Shown in pieces: positions 48,510 to 57,671 of a stretch of 64,000 nucleotides of DNA. Numbering within the stretch: the first letter of the stretch is position 1; each line of letters opens with the position of its first letter. The stretch spans positions 186,001 through 250,000 of the forward strand of contig MKVQ01000043.1 of NCBI GenBank assembly GCA_001899635.1, written 5' to 3'. A model generated the notes under the pieces. The model had not been told where the DNA came from and did no database searches. It was given only the letters and a program-made list of their open reading frames with translations. Source of the DNA: Myxococcales bacterium 68-20 (GTDB lineage: Bacteria; Myxococcota_A; Polyangia; Polyangiales; Polyangiaceae). A program made the translations under genes and the position numbers.

Positions 48510-50462
48510 TCAGCCGAGCGTGAAGTAGATGCAGGCGCCCTCCGGAGAGGCCTCCGCCCAGGCCCGGCCGCCGTGACGCCCGACGATCCGCCGTACCGTC
48601 GCGAGGCCGATACCGGTCCCCTCGAACTCGCTCTGCGCGTGGAGCCTCTGGAAGGGGCGAAAGATCTTGTCCGCCCGCGCCATGTCGAAGCCCACGCCGT
48701 TGTCGCGCACGAGGAACGCCCGCCCACCGTCGACCTCGGTCGAGGCGACCGTGATCTTCGTGCGTTCGCGCTTGGAGCTGAACTTCCAAGCATTGCCGAT
48801 GAGGTTCTCGAGGACGGAGCGGAGCAGGCCCGGGTCCCCCTCCGCTTCGAGGCCCGGCTCGACCTCGACTTCGGCCACGCGGCCCGGCTCACGTCCGGCG
48901 AGGTCGCGGGCGACGACACGGGCGATCTCGCTCAGATCGACGCGCTCGCGCCGGAGCTCGGCGCGCGTGACACGAGAGAGCGTCAGGAGATCCTCGATGA
49001 GCTCGCTCATCCGCGCGGTCGCCGCGTAGACGCGCGCGAGGTGCTTCCGGCCCTCCTCCTCCAGAAGGTGTCCCTGGTCCTCCTCGAGCGCCCGCGAGAA
49101 GCCCTCGATCGCGCGGAGCGGTGCACGGAGGTCGTGCGAGACGGAGTAGCTGAACGCCTCGAGCTCGCTGTTCGCGACCGCGAGCTCCGCGTTCTTCCGC
49201 TCGAGCTCCGCGAGCAGCCCGGCGCGCGTCTCGGCCAGGGTCTGCGCCGCGCGGGCCTCCGCGAGCGTGAGCTCACGGGCGAGGCGGGCCTCGCGCTCAC
49301 GAGCCCCTTCTTCCTCGACCTGCTTTCGCCGGAGCTGAGCGCGGATGCGCGCGACGAGCAGCGGGCCCGGCGTCGCTCGGGACACGACCTCGTCGACCCC
49401 CGCCGCGAGGCAGTCGATCGCCAGCCGCGAGTCGCTGTCCGGAGTGAGCGCAACGACCGCGCTCGGGCGGGAAAGCGCCGCCCGGATCGCCCTCACACCC
49501 ACTGCGTCCGCCGTGACCTCGACGAGGACACACGCCGGCTTCTCGACGCCCGCGAGAAGGACCGCGTCCTCGGGGGTGGAAGCGAACGCGACGTCGAAGG
49601 CGTCGTTCCGGAGCGCGGCGGAGAGGTGCTGGATGCCGCCTCCGACGAGCAGCAGCTTCTTCGCGGCGAAGGCGCTGCGCACCGAGGACAGCGGAGTGGG
49701 AGCCGAGGCGAGCAGCGACGCGACGCGCGCGACGATCTCCGCGGGGGGCGTCCGCTTGTCGAGGTACCCATCGACACCTGCCTCGAACGCCCCCATCTCG
49801 CTGTCCGGGACGTCGGAGGCAGTGATCATGATGCACGGCGTGTGACGGAGCGCAGCGTCGAGTCGAAGACGCCGGATGACGGTCACGCCGTCGATGCCGG
49901 GGAGCTGCGCATCGACGATCACGAAGGCCGGCCGCATGAACGCGGCCATCTGGAGGCCCTCCTCGCCCGACCCGGCGGTGATCGCGCGGTAGCCGGCCGC
50001 CTCGAGCGCTTCGCGAATGGCTTCACGGAAGGACACGCTGTCGTCGATCACGAGGATCGTCGGCCGGTCCGGGGGGACGCTCGAGCGACTCTCGGAGGCG
50101 AGCTCACGCGCTCGCGCAACGACGTACGAGAGCACGTAGGGTTTGCCGGCGTACTCGTCGGCCCCGGTCGCGAGCCCGCGGACGCGGTCACGAACGTCCG
50201 TCTCCGACGAGAGCATCATCACGGGAGTTCGACCGATCTTCTCCTCCGCAGCGCGGAGCTCACACAGGAGATCCACTCCGTCGCCGTCGGAGAGCCGAAC
50301 GTCGAGGATCACGACGTCGAAGCGCCACTGCGCGAGCGAGGCCCGAGCCTCCGCGAGCGAGCCGCAACCGATGACGTCGAAGCCGGCGTCGTAGAGCCCC
50401 TCCACGAGGTCCATCCGGACCGTGAGGCTGTCGTCGACGACGAGCGCGCGCCGCCTCTTCAT
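48510..50462 (-). CDS. Hybrid sensor histidine kinase with three N-terminal receiver domains
   Basis: This 650-residue cytoplasmic protein is built as REC1 (Asp54 in Ile-Leu-Asp-Val-Arg-Leu), REC2 (Asp184 in Val-Asp-Ala-Gln-Leu-Pro-Gly), a third receiver-like domain (about 265-375), a coiled coil rich in Glu/Ala/Arg (375-430), HisKA with Ser-His-Asp-Leu-Arg-Ala-Pro (His443) and HATPase_c (Asn-Leu-Ile-Gly-Asn-Ala; Gly-Thr-Gly-Ile-Gly-Leu). In the third receiver the phospho-acceptor Asp position is Glu315, so it is a likely pseudo-receiver. It has no membrane segment. It is the last gene of the chemosensory operon, its ATG overlapping the cheB stop, and it could receive phosphoryl groups from CheA and pass the signal on. 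Confidence 0.86.
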   Translation of the reverse strand: MKRRRALVVDDSLTVRMDLVEGLYDAGFDVIGCGSLAEARASLAQWRFDVVILDVRLSDGDGVDLLCELRAAEEKIGRTPVMMLSSETDVRDRVRGLATGADEYAGKPYVLSYVVARARELASESRSSVPPDRPTILVIDDSVSFREAIREALEAAGYRAITAGSGEEGLQMAAFMRPAFVIVDAQLPGIDGVTVIRRLRLDAALRHTPCIMITASDVPDSEMGAFEAGVDGYLDKRTPPAEIVARVASLLASAPTPLSSVRSAFAAKKLLLVGGGIQHLSAALRNDAFDVAFASTPEDAVLLAGVEKPACVLVEVTADAVGVRAIRAALSRPSAVVALTPDSDSRLAIDCLAAGVDEVVSRATPGPLLVARIRAQLRRKQVEEEGAREREARLARELTLAEARAAQTLAETRAGLLAELERKNAELAVANSELEAFSYSVSHDLRAPLRAIEGFSRALEEDQGHLLEEEGRKHLARVYAATARMSELIEDLLTLSRVTRAELRRERVDLSEIARVVARDLAGREPGRVAEVEVEPGLEAEGDPGLLRSVLENLIGNAWKFSSKRERTKITVASTEVDGGRAFLVRDNGVGFDMARADKIFRPFQRLHAQSEFEGTGIGLATVRRIVGRHGGRAWAEASPEGACIYFTLG

Positions 50463-51529
50463 CGCTTGCCTCCCGCGATCAATCGCTGGAGCACCGGACC
50501 GATCGCGTCGATGGGCAAGACCGTCTCGACAGCGCCGACCTCGACCGCGGCGCGCGGCATCCCGTAGACGACGCACGACGCTTCGTCCTGCGCGATCGTA
50601 CGGCCGCCCGCCCTGCGGATCGCGAGGAGGCCCTCGGCGCCGTCGCGGCCCATCCCGGTGAGGAGCACCCCCACCGCTCCGCCACGGACCTCCGTGGCGA
50701 CCGACTCGAAGAGGACGTCGATCGAGGGCCGGCACGAGTGTCGCTCCGGCCCCGAGTCGAGGCGCAGCCTCCCTTTGCTGATCGTCATGTGCTTGCCAGC
50801 CGGCGCCATGAAGATGCGCGGCGGCCCATCGAACAGGGCCTCGCCGTCCTCGGCGAAGGCGACGCGATGCGGGCTCTGCGCGTCGAGCCAATCCGCGAGC
50901 GTCGCGTCGAACGGCTCTCCGATGTGGAGGACGAGGAGCACCGGCACCGTAAAGCCTGCGGGGAGGCTCGTCAGGAGCCGCCGCACCGCCCCGGGTCCAC
51001 CGGTGGACGCCCCGATCGCGACGAGGCGATCGAACGAGCGCTGCGACGGCACTCCCAGCGCGCCGACGTTCGACGAGCTCGACGCGCTCGACGCCTGGAG
51101 ACGGCCTCGCGGGTGGGTCACGACCTTGATGCGCGACGCGATGCGAAGAATGAACTTGAACTGGTCGGCCCACGCCGGGTCGGGCTTCGCCTCGGGCTTC
51201 GACACCACCTCGACGGCCCCCGCCGCGATGGCGTCGTACGTTCGGAAGGCCTCACCGCGGTTGATCGAGGCCGAGACGATGACGATCGGCGTGGGGCAGT
51301 ACGCCATGATCCACTCGGTCGCCGCGACCCCGCTCATGACGGGGAGCATCATGTCCATCGTCACGACGTCCGGGCGAAGCCGCTCACAGAGCTCGATCGC
51401 CTGACGTCCGTCCGCAGCCTCGGCGACGACCTCGAACGCCGGGTCAGCCGCGAGCAGCTCGACGATGTGCTTCCGCACCGTGATCGAGTCGTCGACCACG
51501 AGCACACGGATCCTCCCTGACACGGTCAT
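50459..51529 (-). CDS. cheB: Chemotaxis response regulator protein-glutamate methylesterase CheB
   Basis: This 356-residue protein has an N-terminal receiver domain with phospho-acceptor Asp59 in Val-Thr-Met-Asp-Met-Met-Leu-Pro. A Ser-rich linker (about 145-155) joins it to the methylesterase domain, where catalytic Ser175 is in Gly-Ala-Ser-Thr-Gly-Gly-Pro, followed by the His region (Leu-His-Ile-Gly-Glu) and Gly-Met-Gly-Arg-Asp-Gly-Ala with the catalytic Asp. It demethylates or deamidates the MCP encoded at the head of the operon, opposing CheR. Its ATG overlaps the cheA stop by 4 nt. Confidence 0.93.
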   Translation of the reverse strand: MTVSGRIRVLVVDDSITVRKHIVELLAADPAFEVVAEAADGRQAIELCERLRPDVVTMDMMLPVMSGVAATEWIMAYCPTPIVIVSASINRGEAFRTYDAIAAGAVEVVSKPEAKPDPAWADQFKFILRIASRIKVVTHPRGRLQASSASSSSNVGALGVPSQRSFDRLVAIGASTGGPGAVRRLLTSLPAGFTVPVLLVLHIGEPFDATLADWLDAQSPHRVAFAEDGEALFDGPPRIFMAPAGKHMTISKGRLRLDSGPERHSCRPSIDVLFESVATEVRGGAVGVLLTGMGRDGAEGLLAIRRAGGRTIAQDEASCVVYGMPRAAVEVGAVETVLPIDAIGPVLQRLIAGGKR

Positions 51530-53619
51530 CCGACAGACCTCCGAACTGCATCGAGGAACTCGTCCTGCGCAAACTCCCCCTTCACGATGTAGGCGCGCGC
51601 CCCCGCGGCGAGGCCTCGGCGCCGGTCTTCCGCGGAAGCACGCGACGTGACGAGCACCGCGGGAGTGGCGCCGAGCATGGGGTCGGCGCGGGTGTGGGCC
51701 ACGAATTCGAGGCCGCTCATCCCGGGCATCTCGACGTCCACGACGAAGACCGCGAACCTCCGCTCGCGCGCGACCTCGAGCGCCTCCTCGGCGGACGCCG
51801 CCGTCGTCACGTCGTAGCCGGCGGCCTCGAGGATGCCCCGCTCCAGCATCCGCGACGTGAGCGAGTCGTCGATCACGAGCACGGACTTTCTCTCCGGCAG
51901 AGGGGTGGGCCGCAACGCCCCGGGGAGGCGGCGCACGGCCTCCACGAGCGAGCGCGGGTCGAGCGCGAGCCGGGGGTCGCCCTGCCCGTCGAGCGACGCC
52001 CCGACGACGATCGGGTCAGCCACCGCCGGCGCCGGGATCGGTCGCACGACCTCGTTCGCCACACCGAGCACGCGGTCGACGCCGACCGCAGCACGCAGGC
52101 CGCCGATCTCGAGCAGCACCGCGGTCGAGAAGTCGCGATGGCCAAGCTCCTTGCCCTCACGGCGGAGGACGCGAGCGAGCGACGCGAAGCGCACCATCTC
52201 CCCGCCGTCGGACAGCGCGTCGCCTTCGGGCGATCGAGCGATGTCGCCCCCGGCGACACGCGTGGTCCGGGCAACGGCGTCGAGCGGGATCGTCGCGGCG
52301 ACGTCGCCGGCTTCGACGACGAGAGCGGCGGCCGCGGTCATCGATACGGGGACGTCGAGCTCGAACGTCGTCCCACGTCCCGCTTCGGTGCGAACCGTGA
52401 GCTCGCCGCGGAGTCGCTCGATCACGGAGCCCACCACCTGGAGGCCCACGCCGCGCCCCGCGAGCTCCGTCGCCGACGCGCGCGTGGTCACGCCACGACG
52501 CATCGCGACCCGCACCAGCGCCGCGACATCCATCTCACCTGCCGCCTGCTCCGACGCCAGGCCTGCCGCGACGAGCGCCGCGCGGACGGCCTCCACGTCG
52601 ATCCCGCGACCGTCGTCCCGACACGTGACGACGGCACGTGATCCGCGGAGCTCGAATCGGATCGCGATGCGGCCCGTGGCGGGCTTCCCGCCGCTCCGTC
52701 GCTCCGTTTCGGGTTCGAGCGCGTGCGCAATCGCGTTGCGAACGAGCTGGAGAAGAGCATCGCGCAGCAGCCCGAGCACGTGTGCGTCGAGGCGGAGATC
52801 TCCGCCCGCCGTCTCGAGCTCGACGCGCCGGGGCGGCGCGCCCGGTGCAGTCACGTCGGCAGCCGCGGCGTCCCGCGCGGCGCGCGCGAGCTCGGCGAAG
52901 AGCGTCTCCGCGGGAAGAAGACGGAGCCGGCGCGCATCGTCGAGCGCCTCACGCACACGACGCTCCGCCCCGTCGATGACACCTTCGAGCGCCTCACGCT
53001 CGACGCGCAGCTCGCCGCGCAAGTGCCCGACCGTCTCGATGACCGTGTCCCAGTCGAGCGAGGAGCGGTCACCGGCGTACTTCGCCGCGGCTAGCCACTC
53101 CTCGACCTTCCGGACCGCGAGCTCGACACGCACGAGGCCGGCACTGCTCGCGCTCGCGCTCGCGAGGCGCGCGCTGACATCGGCGATCGACGCGAGCACC
53201 CCGTCGACCTCGAGGAGATCGAGACGCACGGACTCCGCGTTCTTCTCGACGGGGGCCGTCGCTGCCCCGGTCGCCTGCGCCGCCGGCGCACCGAGGGCCG
53301 TCAGCTCCGACGCGATCGCATCGACGACGTCGAGGAGCGCGCTGATCGGTGTGCGGCTCGAGCCGTCGTCGCGCGCGTGACCGGCGAGGAGCTCCTCCAT
53401 GCGGTGCGCGAGCTTCGCGATCGCGTCGTGTCCGACGACGCCCGCGGCGCCCTTCAGCGTGTGTGAGGCGCGGAGAAGCCGATCGATGTCTGCCTTTCTC
53501 GCAGCGCTGCTTGCGCCCCGCGTCTCGAGCTTCAGGATCCCCTGGGAGAGCACGTCGAGAATCTCGCGCGCCTCGATGCGGAAGTAGCGAAACGGGTCCT
53601 TCTCCATACCGTCGATCAC
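51526..53619 (-). CDS. cheA: Chemotaxis histidine kinase CheA fused to a receiver domain
   Basis: This 697-residue protein has an HPt domain with His53 (Ala-Ser-His-Thr-Leu-Lys-Gly), an Ala-rich spacer, a helical dimerisation region, and HATPase_c (Val-Arg-Asn-Ala-Ile-Ala-His; Asp-Asp-Gly-Arg-Gly-Ile; Gly-Arg-Gly-Val-Gly-Leu). A CheW-like domain (about 415-560) and a C-terminal receiver with Asp near 625 (Val-Val-Asp-Val-Glu-Met-Pro-Gly) follow. A CheY-binding P2 domain is not obvious. CheA-REC fusions are common in alternative-function chemosensory systems such as Frz. The GTG start overlaps the upstream stop (GTGA); an ATG four codons later is the alternative. Confidence 0.92.
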   Translation of the reverse strand: MIDGMEKDPFRYFRIEAREILDVLSQGILKLETRGASSAARKADIDRLLRASHTLKGAAGVVGHDAIAKLAHRMEELLAGHARDDGSSRTPISALLDVVDAIASELTALGAPAAQATGAATAPVEKNAESVRLDLLEVDGVLASIADVSARLASASASSAGLVRVELAVRKVEEWLAAAKYAGDRSSLDWDTVIETVGHLRGELRVEREALEGVIDGAERRVREALDDARRLRLLPAETLFAELARAARDAAAADVTAPGAPPRRVELETAGGDLRLDAHVLGLLRDALLQLVRNAIAHALEPETERRSGGKPATGRIAIRFELRGSRAVVTCRDDGRGIDVEAVRAALVAAGLASEQAAGEMDVAALVRVAMRRGVTTRASATELAGRGVGLQVVGSVIERLRGELTVRTEAGRGTTFELDVPVSMTAAAALVVEAGDVAATIPLDAVARTTRVAGGDIARSPEGDALSDGGEMVRFASLARVLRREGKELGHRDFSTAVLLEIGGLRAAVGVDRVLGVANEVVRPIPAPAVADPIVVGASLDGQGDPRLALDPRSLVEAVRRLPGALRPTPLPERKSVLVIDDSLTSRMLERGILEAAGYDVTTAASAEEALEVARERRFAVFVVDVEMPGMSGLEFVAHTRADPMLGATPAVLVTSRASAEDRRRGLAAGARAYIVKGEFAQDEFLDAVRRSVG

Positions 53620-54143
53620 GCTCCGACCGTGTCGGACGAAGAGCCAAGGCGAGCGAGCATTGCCCCGAGATCGAGGAGGGCACGATCGGAGGCCTCACCG
53701 TCCAGGCGAACGAGCCCGGCGACATGCCGGCGCGCATCCGCAGGCACGGCCGCGACGTTCGACGGAGAAACCACGACCTGTCCCTCGAGCTCCTCGAACG
53801 CGAGCGCGACCGGCCGTGGCCCACCCGCGACCGCGAGCCACGAGAGCCGCGACGGCGCCACCTCGTAGCCGAGGAGCACGGGCATCGAGAAGACACCGAC
53901 CAGTCCTCCGCGAAGCCCTGAGAGCCCGAGCTGCGCGGGAGCTCCGCCCGGAAGCGGGACGACGCGCTTGCGTTTCGCGATGCCGGACAGTCCTTCGAGG
54001 AGGAGGAGGTAAGGATCGCCGCCGACGCGGATGACGAGCGCCGGCCTTCCCTCGTCCTCACGCACACGCACGGGCGCTGCGAACGAGCGGTCGAACGTCT
54101 CGGCGAGCACGCGGGCGCGGCGTGCGATGTCGGTATCGCTCAT
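53616..54143 (-). CDS. cheW: CheW-like coupling protein
   Basis: This 175-residue protein lies between cheR and cheA. It has an N-terminal helix of about 30 residues, then beta strands typical of CheW: Leu-Val-Ile-Arg-Val-Gly-Gly-Asp-Pro-Tyr-Leu-Leu-Leu, Gly-Leu-Arg-Gly-Gly-Leu-Val-Gly-Val-Phe, and Ala-Gly-Leu-Val-Arg-Leu-Asp-Gly. The Gly-Leu-x-Gly-x-Val segment matches the MCP/CheA-binding subdomain. Divergence from classical CheW is strong, so binding preferences may differ. It begins at ATG 54143, overlapping the cheR stop by 4 nt. Confidence 0.78.
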   Translation of the reverse strand: MSDTDIARRARVLAETFDRSFAAPVRVREDEGRPALVIRVGGDPYLLLLEGLSGIAKRKRVVPLPGGAPAQLGLSGLRGGLVGVFSMPVLLGYEVAPSRLSWLAVAGGPRPVALAFEELEGQVVVSPSNVAAVPADARRHVAGLVRLDGEASDRALLDLGAMLARLGSSSDTVGA

Positions 54144-55567
54144 GAGGCACCTCCGAGCGTCGCGAGCTCGGTCCGGCAGAGCGCAACGAGCCCCGCACGG
54201 CTGAAGCCGCCGCCGAAGAGGAGGAGCCGCGACGTCTCCTCGCGCACGAGGAGCTCGAGCGCCTGGCCGAGCGCGTGACGAGCCTCGTCGAGCCGGCCCT
54301 CGCGCCGCTGGATCCGACCGAGATGGAGATGCGCAAGGGCGAACTCCGGATCGAGGTAGAGCGCGGCGCGGTGATGCTCGATCGCCCCGCGACGATCTCC
54401 GCGGTGCTCCGCGACGAGAGCGAGGACGACGTGCGCCTCGACGGAGCCCTCGCCGCCCGCGAGGAGACGATTGCAGTCGGCTGCCGCGGCATCGACATCC
54501 CCGATGCCGAGGCGCGCGACCGCCCGGAGGATCACGACGCCCGCCGCCTCCTGCTCCGCCGGAGAGAGGAGCGCGAGCGCCTCGAGCGCCTGATCGAAGC
54601 GCTCGAGAGACACGAGGTCGCGAACGCGGTCGAGCACGTCCTCGCTCGGCCCCGGTGGCGCAGGATCGGCGGGGAGCGCGAGCGCGACGGGCGCGGCGGT
54701 CGGGAGCGTCGAGCTCACCGCCCGCACGGGCGGCGCGGCGGTCGGACGTCGTTCGCGTCGGTAGTAGAAGGTGTCGTGCGAGCTCTCGAGTGAATAGTCG
54801 TTCGAGAGCCCGCGGAGCGACTCCGCATGGCCGAGGAAGAGGACGCCGCCCGGAGCGAGCGCCGCGGTGAGCCTCGCAACGACCGCGCGCGCGGCGTCGG
54901 GCGTGAAGTACATGAGGACGTTGCGACAGAAGATGATCTCGTAGGCGCCACCGGCAGCGAGCTGCCCGCTCTCTTCGAGGAGGTTCTGCTGCTCGAACGT
55001 GACGTTCGTCCGGGCCTGCGCTCCGAGCTCGTACTCTCGACCGCGCGCCGAGAAGTAGCGCTCGCGGAGGTCCGCCGAGGTCTCGCGGAGCGCCCACGCG
55101 GAGTAAACGCCGGTCTCGGCCTTCGCGAGCGCGCGCCGGCTCAGGTCGATCGCGTGGACGTGCCATCGGAGCCAGGTCGCCGGCAGGAACTGCCGCTCCC
55201 GCTCGCGCATGAAGATCGCGAGCGAGTACGGCTCCTCCCCCGAGGAGCAGCCGGCGGAGAGGATCCGGAGATCATCACCGCACGACCGCGCCCTCGCCGG
55301 GAGCACGACGTCGCGCAGCACGTCGAACTGCTCTCGCGCGCGGAAGAAGCAGGTCTCGCCGACCGTCAGGAGCTCACCGAGCGCATGCACCTCCCTGTGA
55401 TCGTGCGTGTCGAGCGCATCGAGGTAGGCGCTCGCCGCCGGGCGTCCGCGCTCGGCGAGGCGCCGCGTCAGGGCCTCACCGAGCTCGGCGTCCCTCCCGG
55501 CGTCCAGCATGAGGCCGAGCCGGCGTGCGACGATCGCGCGGAGCCGCGCGAGAAGCTCACCGTCCAT
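54140..55567 (-). CDS. cheR: CheR-type methyltransferase with C-terminal TPRs
   Basis: This 475-residue protein has an N-terminal CheR helical domain and an AdoMet-dependent methyltransferase domain with Gly-Glu-Thr-Cys-Phe-Phe-Arg and the signature Ser-Ala-Gly-Cys-Ser-Ser-Gly-Glu-Glu-Pro-Tyr-Ser. Phe-Cys-Arg-Asn-Val-Leu-Met-Tyr-Phe is near 220. After a Pro/Ala-rich linker (about 280-315) come several TPR-like helices (about 320-450), including Ala-x-x-x-Tyr-Leu-Asp-Pro-Glu-Phe-Ala-Leu-Ala-His. CheR-TPR proteins are known in the myxobacterial Frz and other alternative systems, where the TPR part mediates protein contacts. The start overlaps the upstream cheW by 11 nt. Confidence 0.92.
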   Translation of the reverse strand: MDGELLARLRAIVARRLGLMLDAGRDAELGEALTRRLAERGRPAASAYLDALDTHDHREVHALGELLTVGETCFFRAREQFDVLRDVVLPARARSCGDDLRILSAGCSSGEEPYSLAIFMRERERQFLPATWLRWHVHAIDLSRRALAKAETGVYSAWALRETSADLRERYFSARGREYELGAQARTNVTFEQQNLLEESGQLAAGGAYEIIFCRNVLMYFTPDAARAVVARLTAALAPGGVLFLGHAESLRGLSNDYSLESSHDTFYYRRERRPTAAPPVRAVSSTLPTAAPVALALPADPAPPGPSEDVLDRVRDLVSLERFDQALEALALLSPAEQEAAGVVILRAVARLGIGDVDAAAADCNRLLAGGEGSVEAHVVLALVAEHRGDRRGAIEHHRAALYLDPEFALAHLHLGRIQRREGRLDEARHALGQALELLVREETSRLLLFGGGFSRAGLVALCRTELATLGGAS

Positions 55568-56057
55568 CGCGGACCTCCACCTCCGCGCCGCCGCTCTCTG
55601 GCTTTGAACGCGCCTCGCCGAGCGCCGTCCAGACCTCGTCCGAGACGAGACGCGCCGCCTCGAGGACGACGAGCAGCTCGCCGTCGAGGACGGACAGGGA
55701 GCTCACCGCACCGTGCGCAGCGCTCGTCAGGAGCGGCGGCATCGCGCCTTCCGCGCAGACGTCGGCGAGGCGGCGCACTCCGATCACCTCGGCGACGGCG
55801 AGCGCGACCGCGCGCGCGGCGACCTTGATCGAGATCCATCGGGCAGCCTGCGTGTGCCCGGGCGCTCCGAGCAGCGTGCCCACGTCCACGATCGGGGTCG
55901 GGTAGCCACGAATGACCGCGGCCCCGGCGACGAACGAAGGCGCTCCCGCGACCGGCTCGCACGGGAGCGGCCGCATCGTCTCGAGGACGTGCTCCACCGG
56001 GAGCGCCGCGAGCGTCGCCGGCTGCGGGCGGAAAAGGAGCGCGAGGCCGCTCGTCAT
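55557..56057 (-). CDS. cheW: CheW-like coupling protein
   Basis: This 166-residue CheW-domain protein follows the MCP gene. Segments expected for the fold are Pro-Val-Glu-His-Val-Leu-Glu-Thr-Met near residue 20, [15 protein letters not shown] near 50 (equivalent to Gly-x-x-x-Leu-Arg-Gly-x-Val-x-Pro-Val-x-Asp-Leu), and Ile-Gly-Val-Arg near 90. It should bridge the MCP and CheA. Its ATG overlaps the MCP stop by 4 nt. The two coupling proteins of the operon are clearly different from each other. Confidence 0.87.
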   Translation of the reverse strand: MTSGLALLFRPQPATLAALPVEHVLETMRPLPCEPVAGAPSFVAGAAVIRGYPTPIVDVGTLLGAPGHTQAARWISIKVAARAVALAVAEVIGVRRLADVCAEGAMPPLLTSAAHGAVSSLSVLDGELLVVLEAARLVSDEVWTALGEARSKPESGGAEVEVRDGR

Positions 56058-57520
56058 GTCGCGGCGTGATCCACGAGACGAAGCAAGCTGCGTGAGAGCT
56101 CGCTGAGCTCGCTGGCCGCCTGGAGCGTCTGCTTCGCGCTCGCGTCGGACTCTCGCGTCGCTTGCGCCACGTTGCCGATCGCCGAGCTCACCTGCTCGAC
56201 CGCGCTGGCCTGCTGCTTGGTGCTGAGCTCGATCTCGCGTGACGCCTCGGTCGTCGTGCCGACGAGCGACGCGATGCGCTCGAACGAGCTCGTCACGTCC
56301 GCGAAGCGGGAGGCTCCCGCGTCGACGGCCTTCACGCCGCTCTCCGTCGCCATCACGGTCGTGTTCACCGCGGCGCGCATGTCGTCGATGATCCCGCGGA
56401 TCTCCTTGGTCGCCCCGCCGACACGATCGGCGAGCTTGCGGATCTCGTCGGCCACGACGGAGAACCTGCGACCGCTCTCGCCTGCGCCCGCCGCCTCGAT
56501 CGTCGCGTTGATCGCGAGGATGTTCGTCTGCTCCGAGAGCTCGTTGACCAGATCGAGGATCCCGCCGGCCTGCTGGGACTTCTTCCCCAGGTCGAGCATG
56601 TGTCCCACGACGACGTCCATCTGACGCTTGATCGCGAGGATCGACTCGCGGGCGTTCTGCACCGTGCCGGAGCCGGTCTTCGCTCCGGTCAGCGTCTCCT
56701 CGGCCACGCGCGTCACCCGCTGCGCGCTGTCGGTGATCTGCCGGGACGTCGCGAGGAGCTCGCGGATCGTGGTCGCCACCTCGGTCGTCGCGGAGAGCTG
56801 CTCGCGGGATCCGGACGCCTGCTGGGTAGCCGCCGCCTGGAGCTCTGCCGACGAGCTCCGGATGCTCGTGACGGCGGCGCCGAGCTGCGTCCCGAGCGAG
56901 CGCGTGATGAGGACGCCGGCTGCGGTCACGAGGAAGAGCGAGACGAGCGCGCCGAGCCCGACCGTGAGCTTGGCCCCACGCGCGCCCTCTTCGGCCGCGG
57001 CCGAACGCTGATCGAGGAGCAAGCGCTCGTCCTGATCCATCAGGGTCGCCACGCGGCGGATCTCATCCATGTGCTGTTTGCCGGCGCCGCCCTGGACGAA
57101 CTTCGCCGCTGCCTCCAGACCATGCGCGCGGCGCTCGTCGACCGCCTCCCTCAGGTGCGCGAGCTTTCCGCGAGTCGCCACCTCGAGCTCGTCGATCCGC
57201 GAGCGCTGGCGTGGGTTGTCCGCAGTGAGCCGGCGGAGCTCCGCGATCTCCGTCGGGATCGCCCCGACCGCGACCTCGTACGGCTCGAGGAAGGCGAGGT
57301 CACCCGTGATGGTGAAGCCACGCTGGCCGGTCTCGGCGTCCTTCACGAGCGAGAGCGTCGTCGCGATCTTGTCCAGCACCACGTGGGTGTGGGTAACGCG
57401 CTTGTTGTTCTCGATCAGCGCGTCGATGCTCCGATAGGCAACCGCGCCGACGAACAGGAGCATGAGGACCGTAAGCCCGAACCCCACCCCTAGCTTCCTA
57501 CCGAACGTCCACGACTTCAT
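56054..57520 (-). CDS. Methyl-accepting chemotaxis protein with CHASE3-like sensor
   Basis: This 488-residue receptor has TM1 at about 10-29, a periplasmic helical domain of about 150 residues resembling CHASE3 ([10 protein letters not shown] near 60-70) and TM2 at about 185-206. The long cytoplasmic coiled coil has its hairpin tip at about 340-375 ([10 protein letters not shown]-x-Ile-Glu-Ala-Ala, then Phe-Ser-Val-Val-Ala-Asp-Glu-Ile). There is no obvious HAMP domain between TM2 and the signalling helices, which is unusual. It heads the chemosensory operon. The ATG at 57520 is preferred over one 8 codons upstream. Confidence 0.87.
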   Translation of the reverse strand: MKSWTFGRKLGVGFGLTVLMLLFVGAVAYRSIDALIENNKRVTHTHVVLDKIATTLSLVKDAETGQRGFTITGDLAFLEPYEVAVGAIPTEIAELRRLTADNPRQRSRIDELEVATRGKLAHLREAVDERRAHGLEAAAKFVQGGAGKQHMDEIRRVATLMDQDERLLLDQRSAAAEEGARGAKLTVGLGALVSLFLVTAAGVLITRSLGTQLGAAVTSIRSSSAELQAAATQQASGSREQLSATTEVATTIRELLATSRQITDSAQRVTRVAEETLTGAKTGSGTVQNARESILAIKRQMDVVVGHMLDLGKKSQQAGGILDLVNELSEQTNILAINATIEAAGAGESGRRFSVVADEIRKLADRVGGATKEIRGIIDDMRAAVNTTVMATESGVKAVDAGASRFADVTSSFERIASLVGTTTEASREIELSTKQQASAVEQVSSAIGNVAQATRESDASAKQTLQAASELSELSRSLLRLVDHAAT

Positions 57521-57671
57521 ACGACCCCATCCGCTCGAGCTCATTCCCGGACAAAAGACACTGGGTCGGGATACTCGCCGTTTTTGCCGGATTCGTCGAG
57601 ATCAGTTGCGCGCTTTCTCCGTCGCGGGAGACGAGGCACAGTGTGCGCCGGCTCACTCCTACGGCTGGTAC

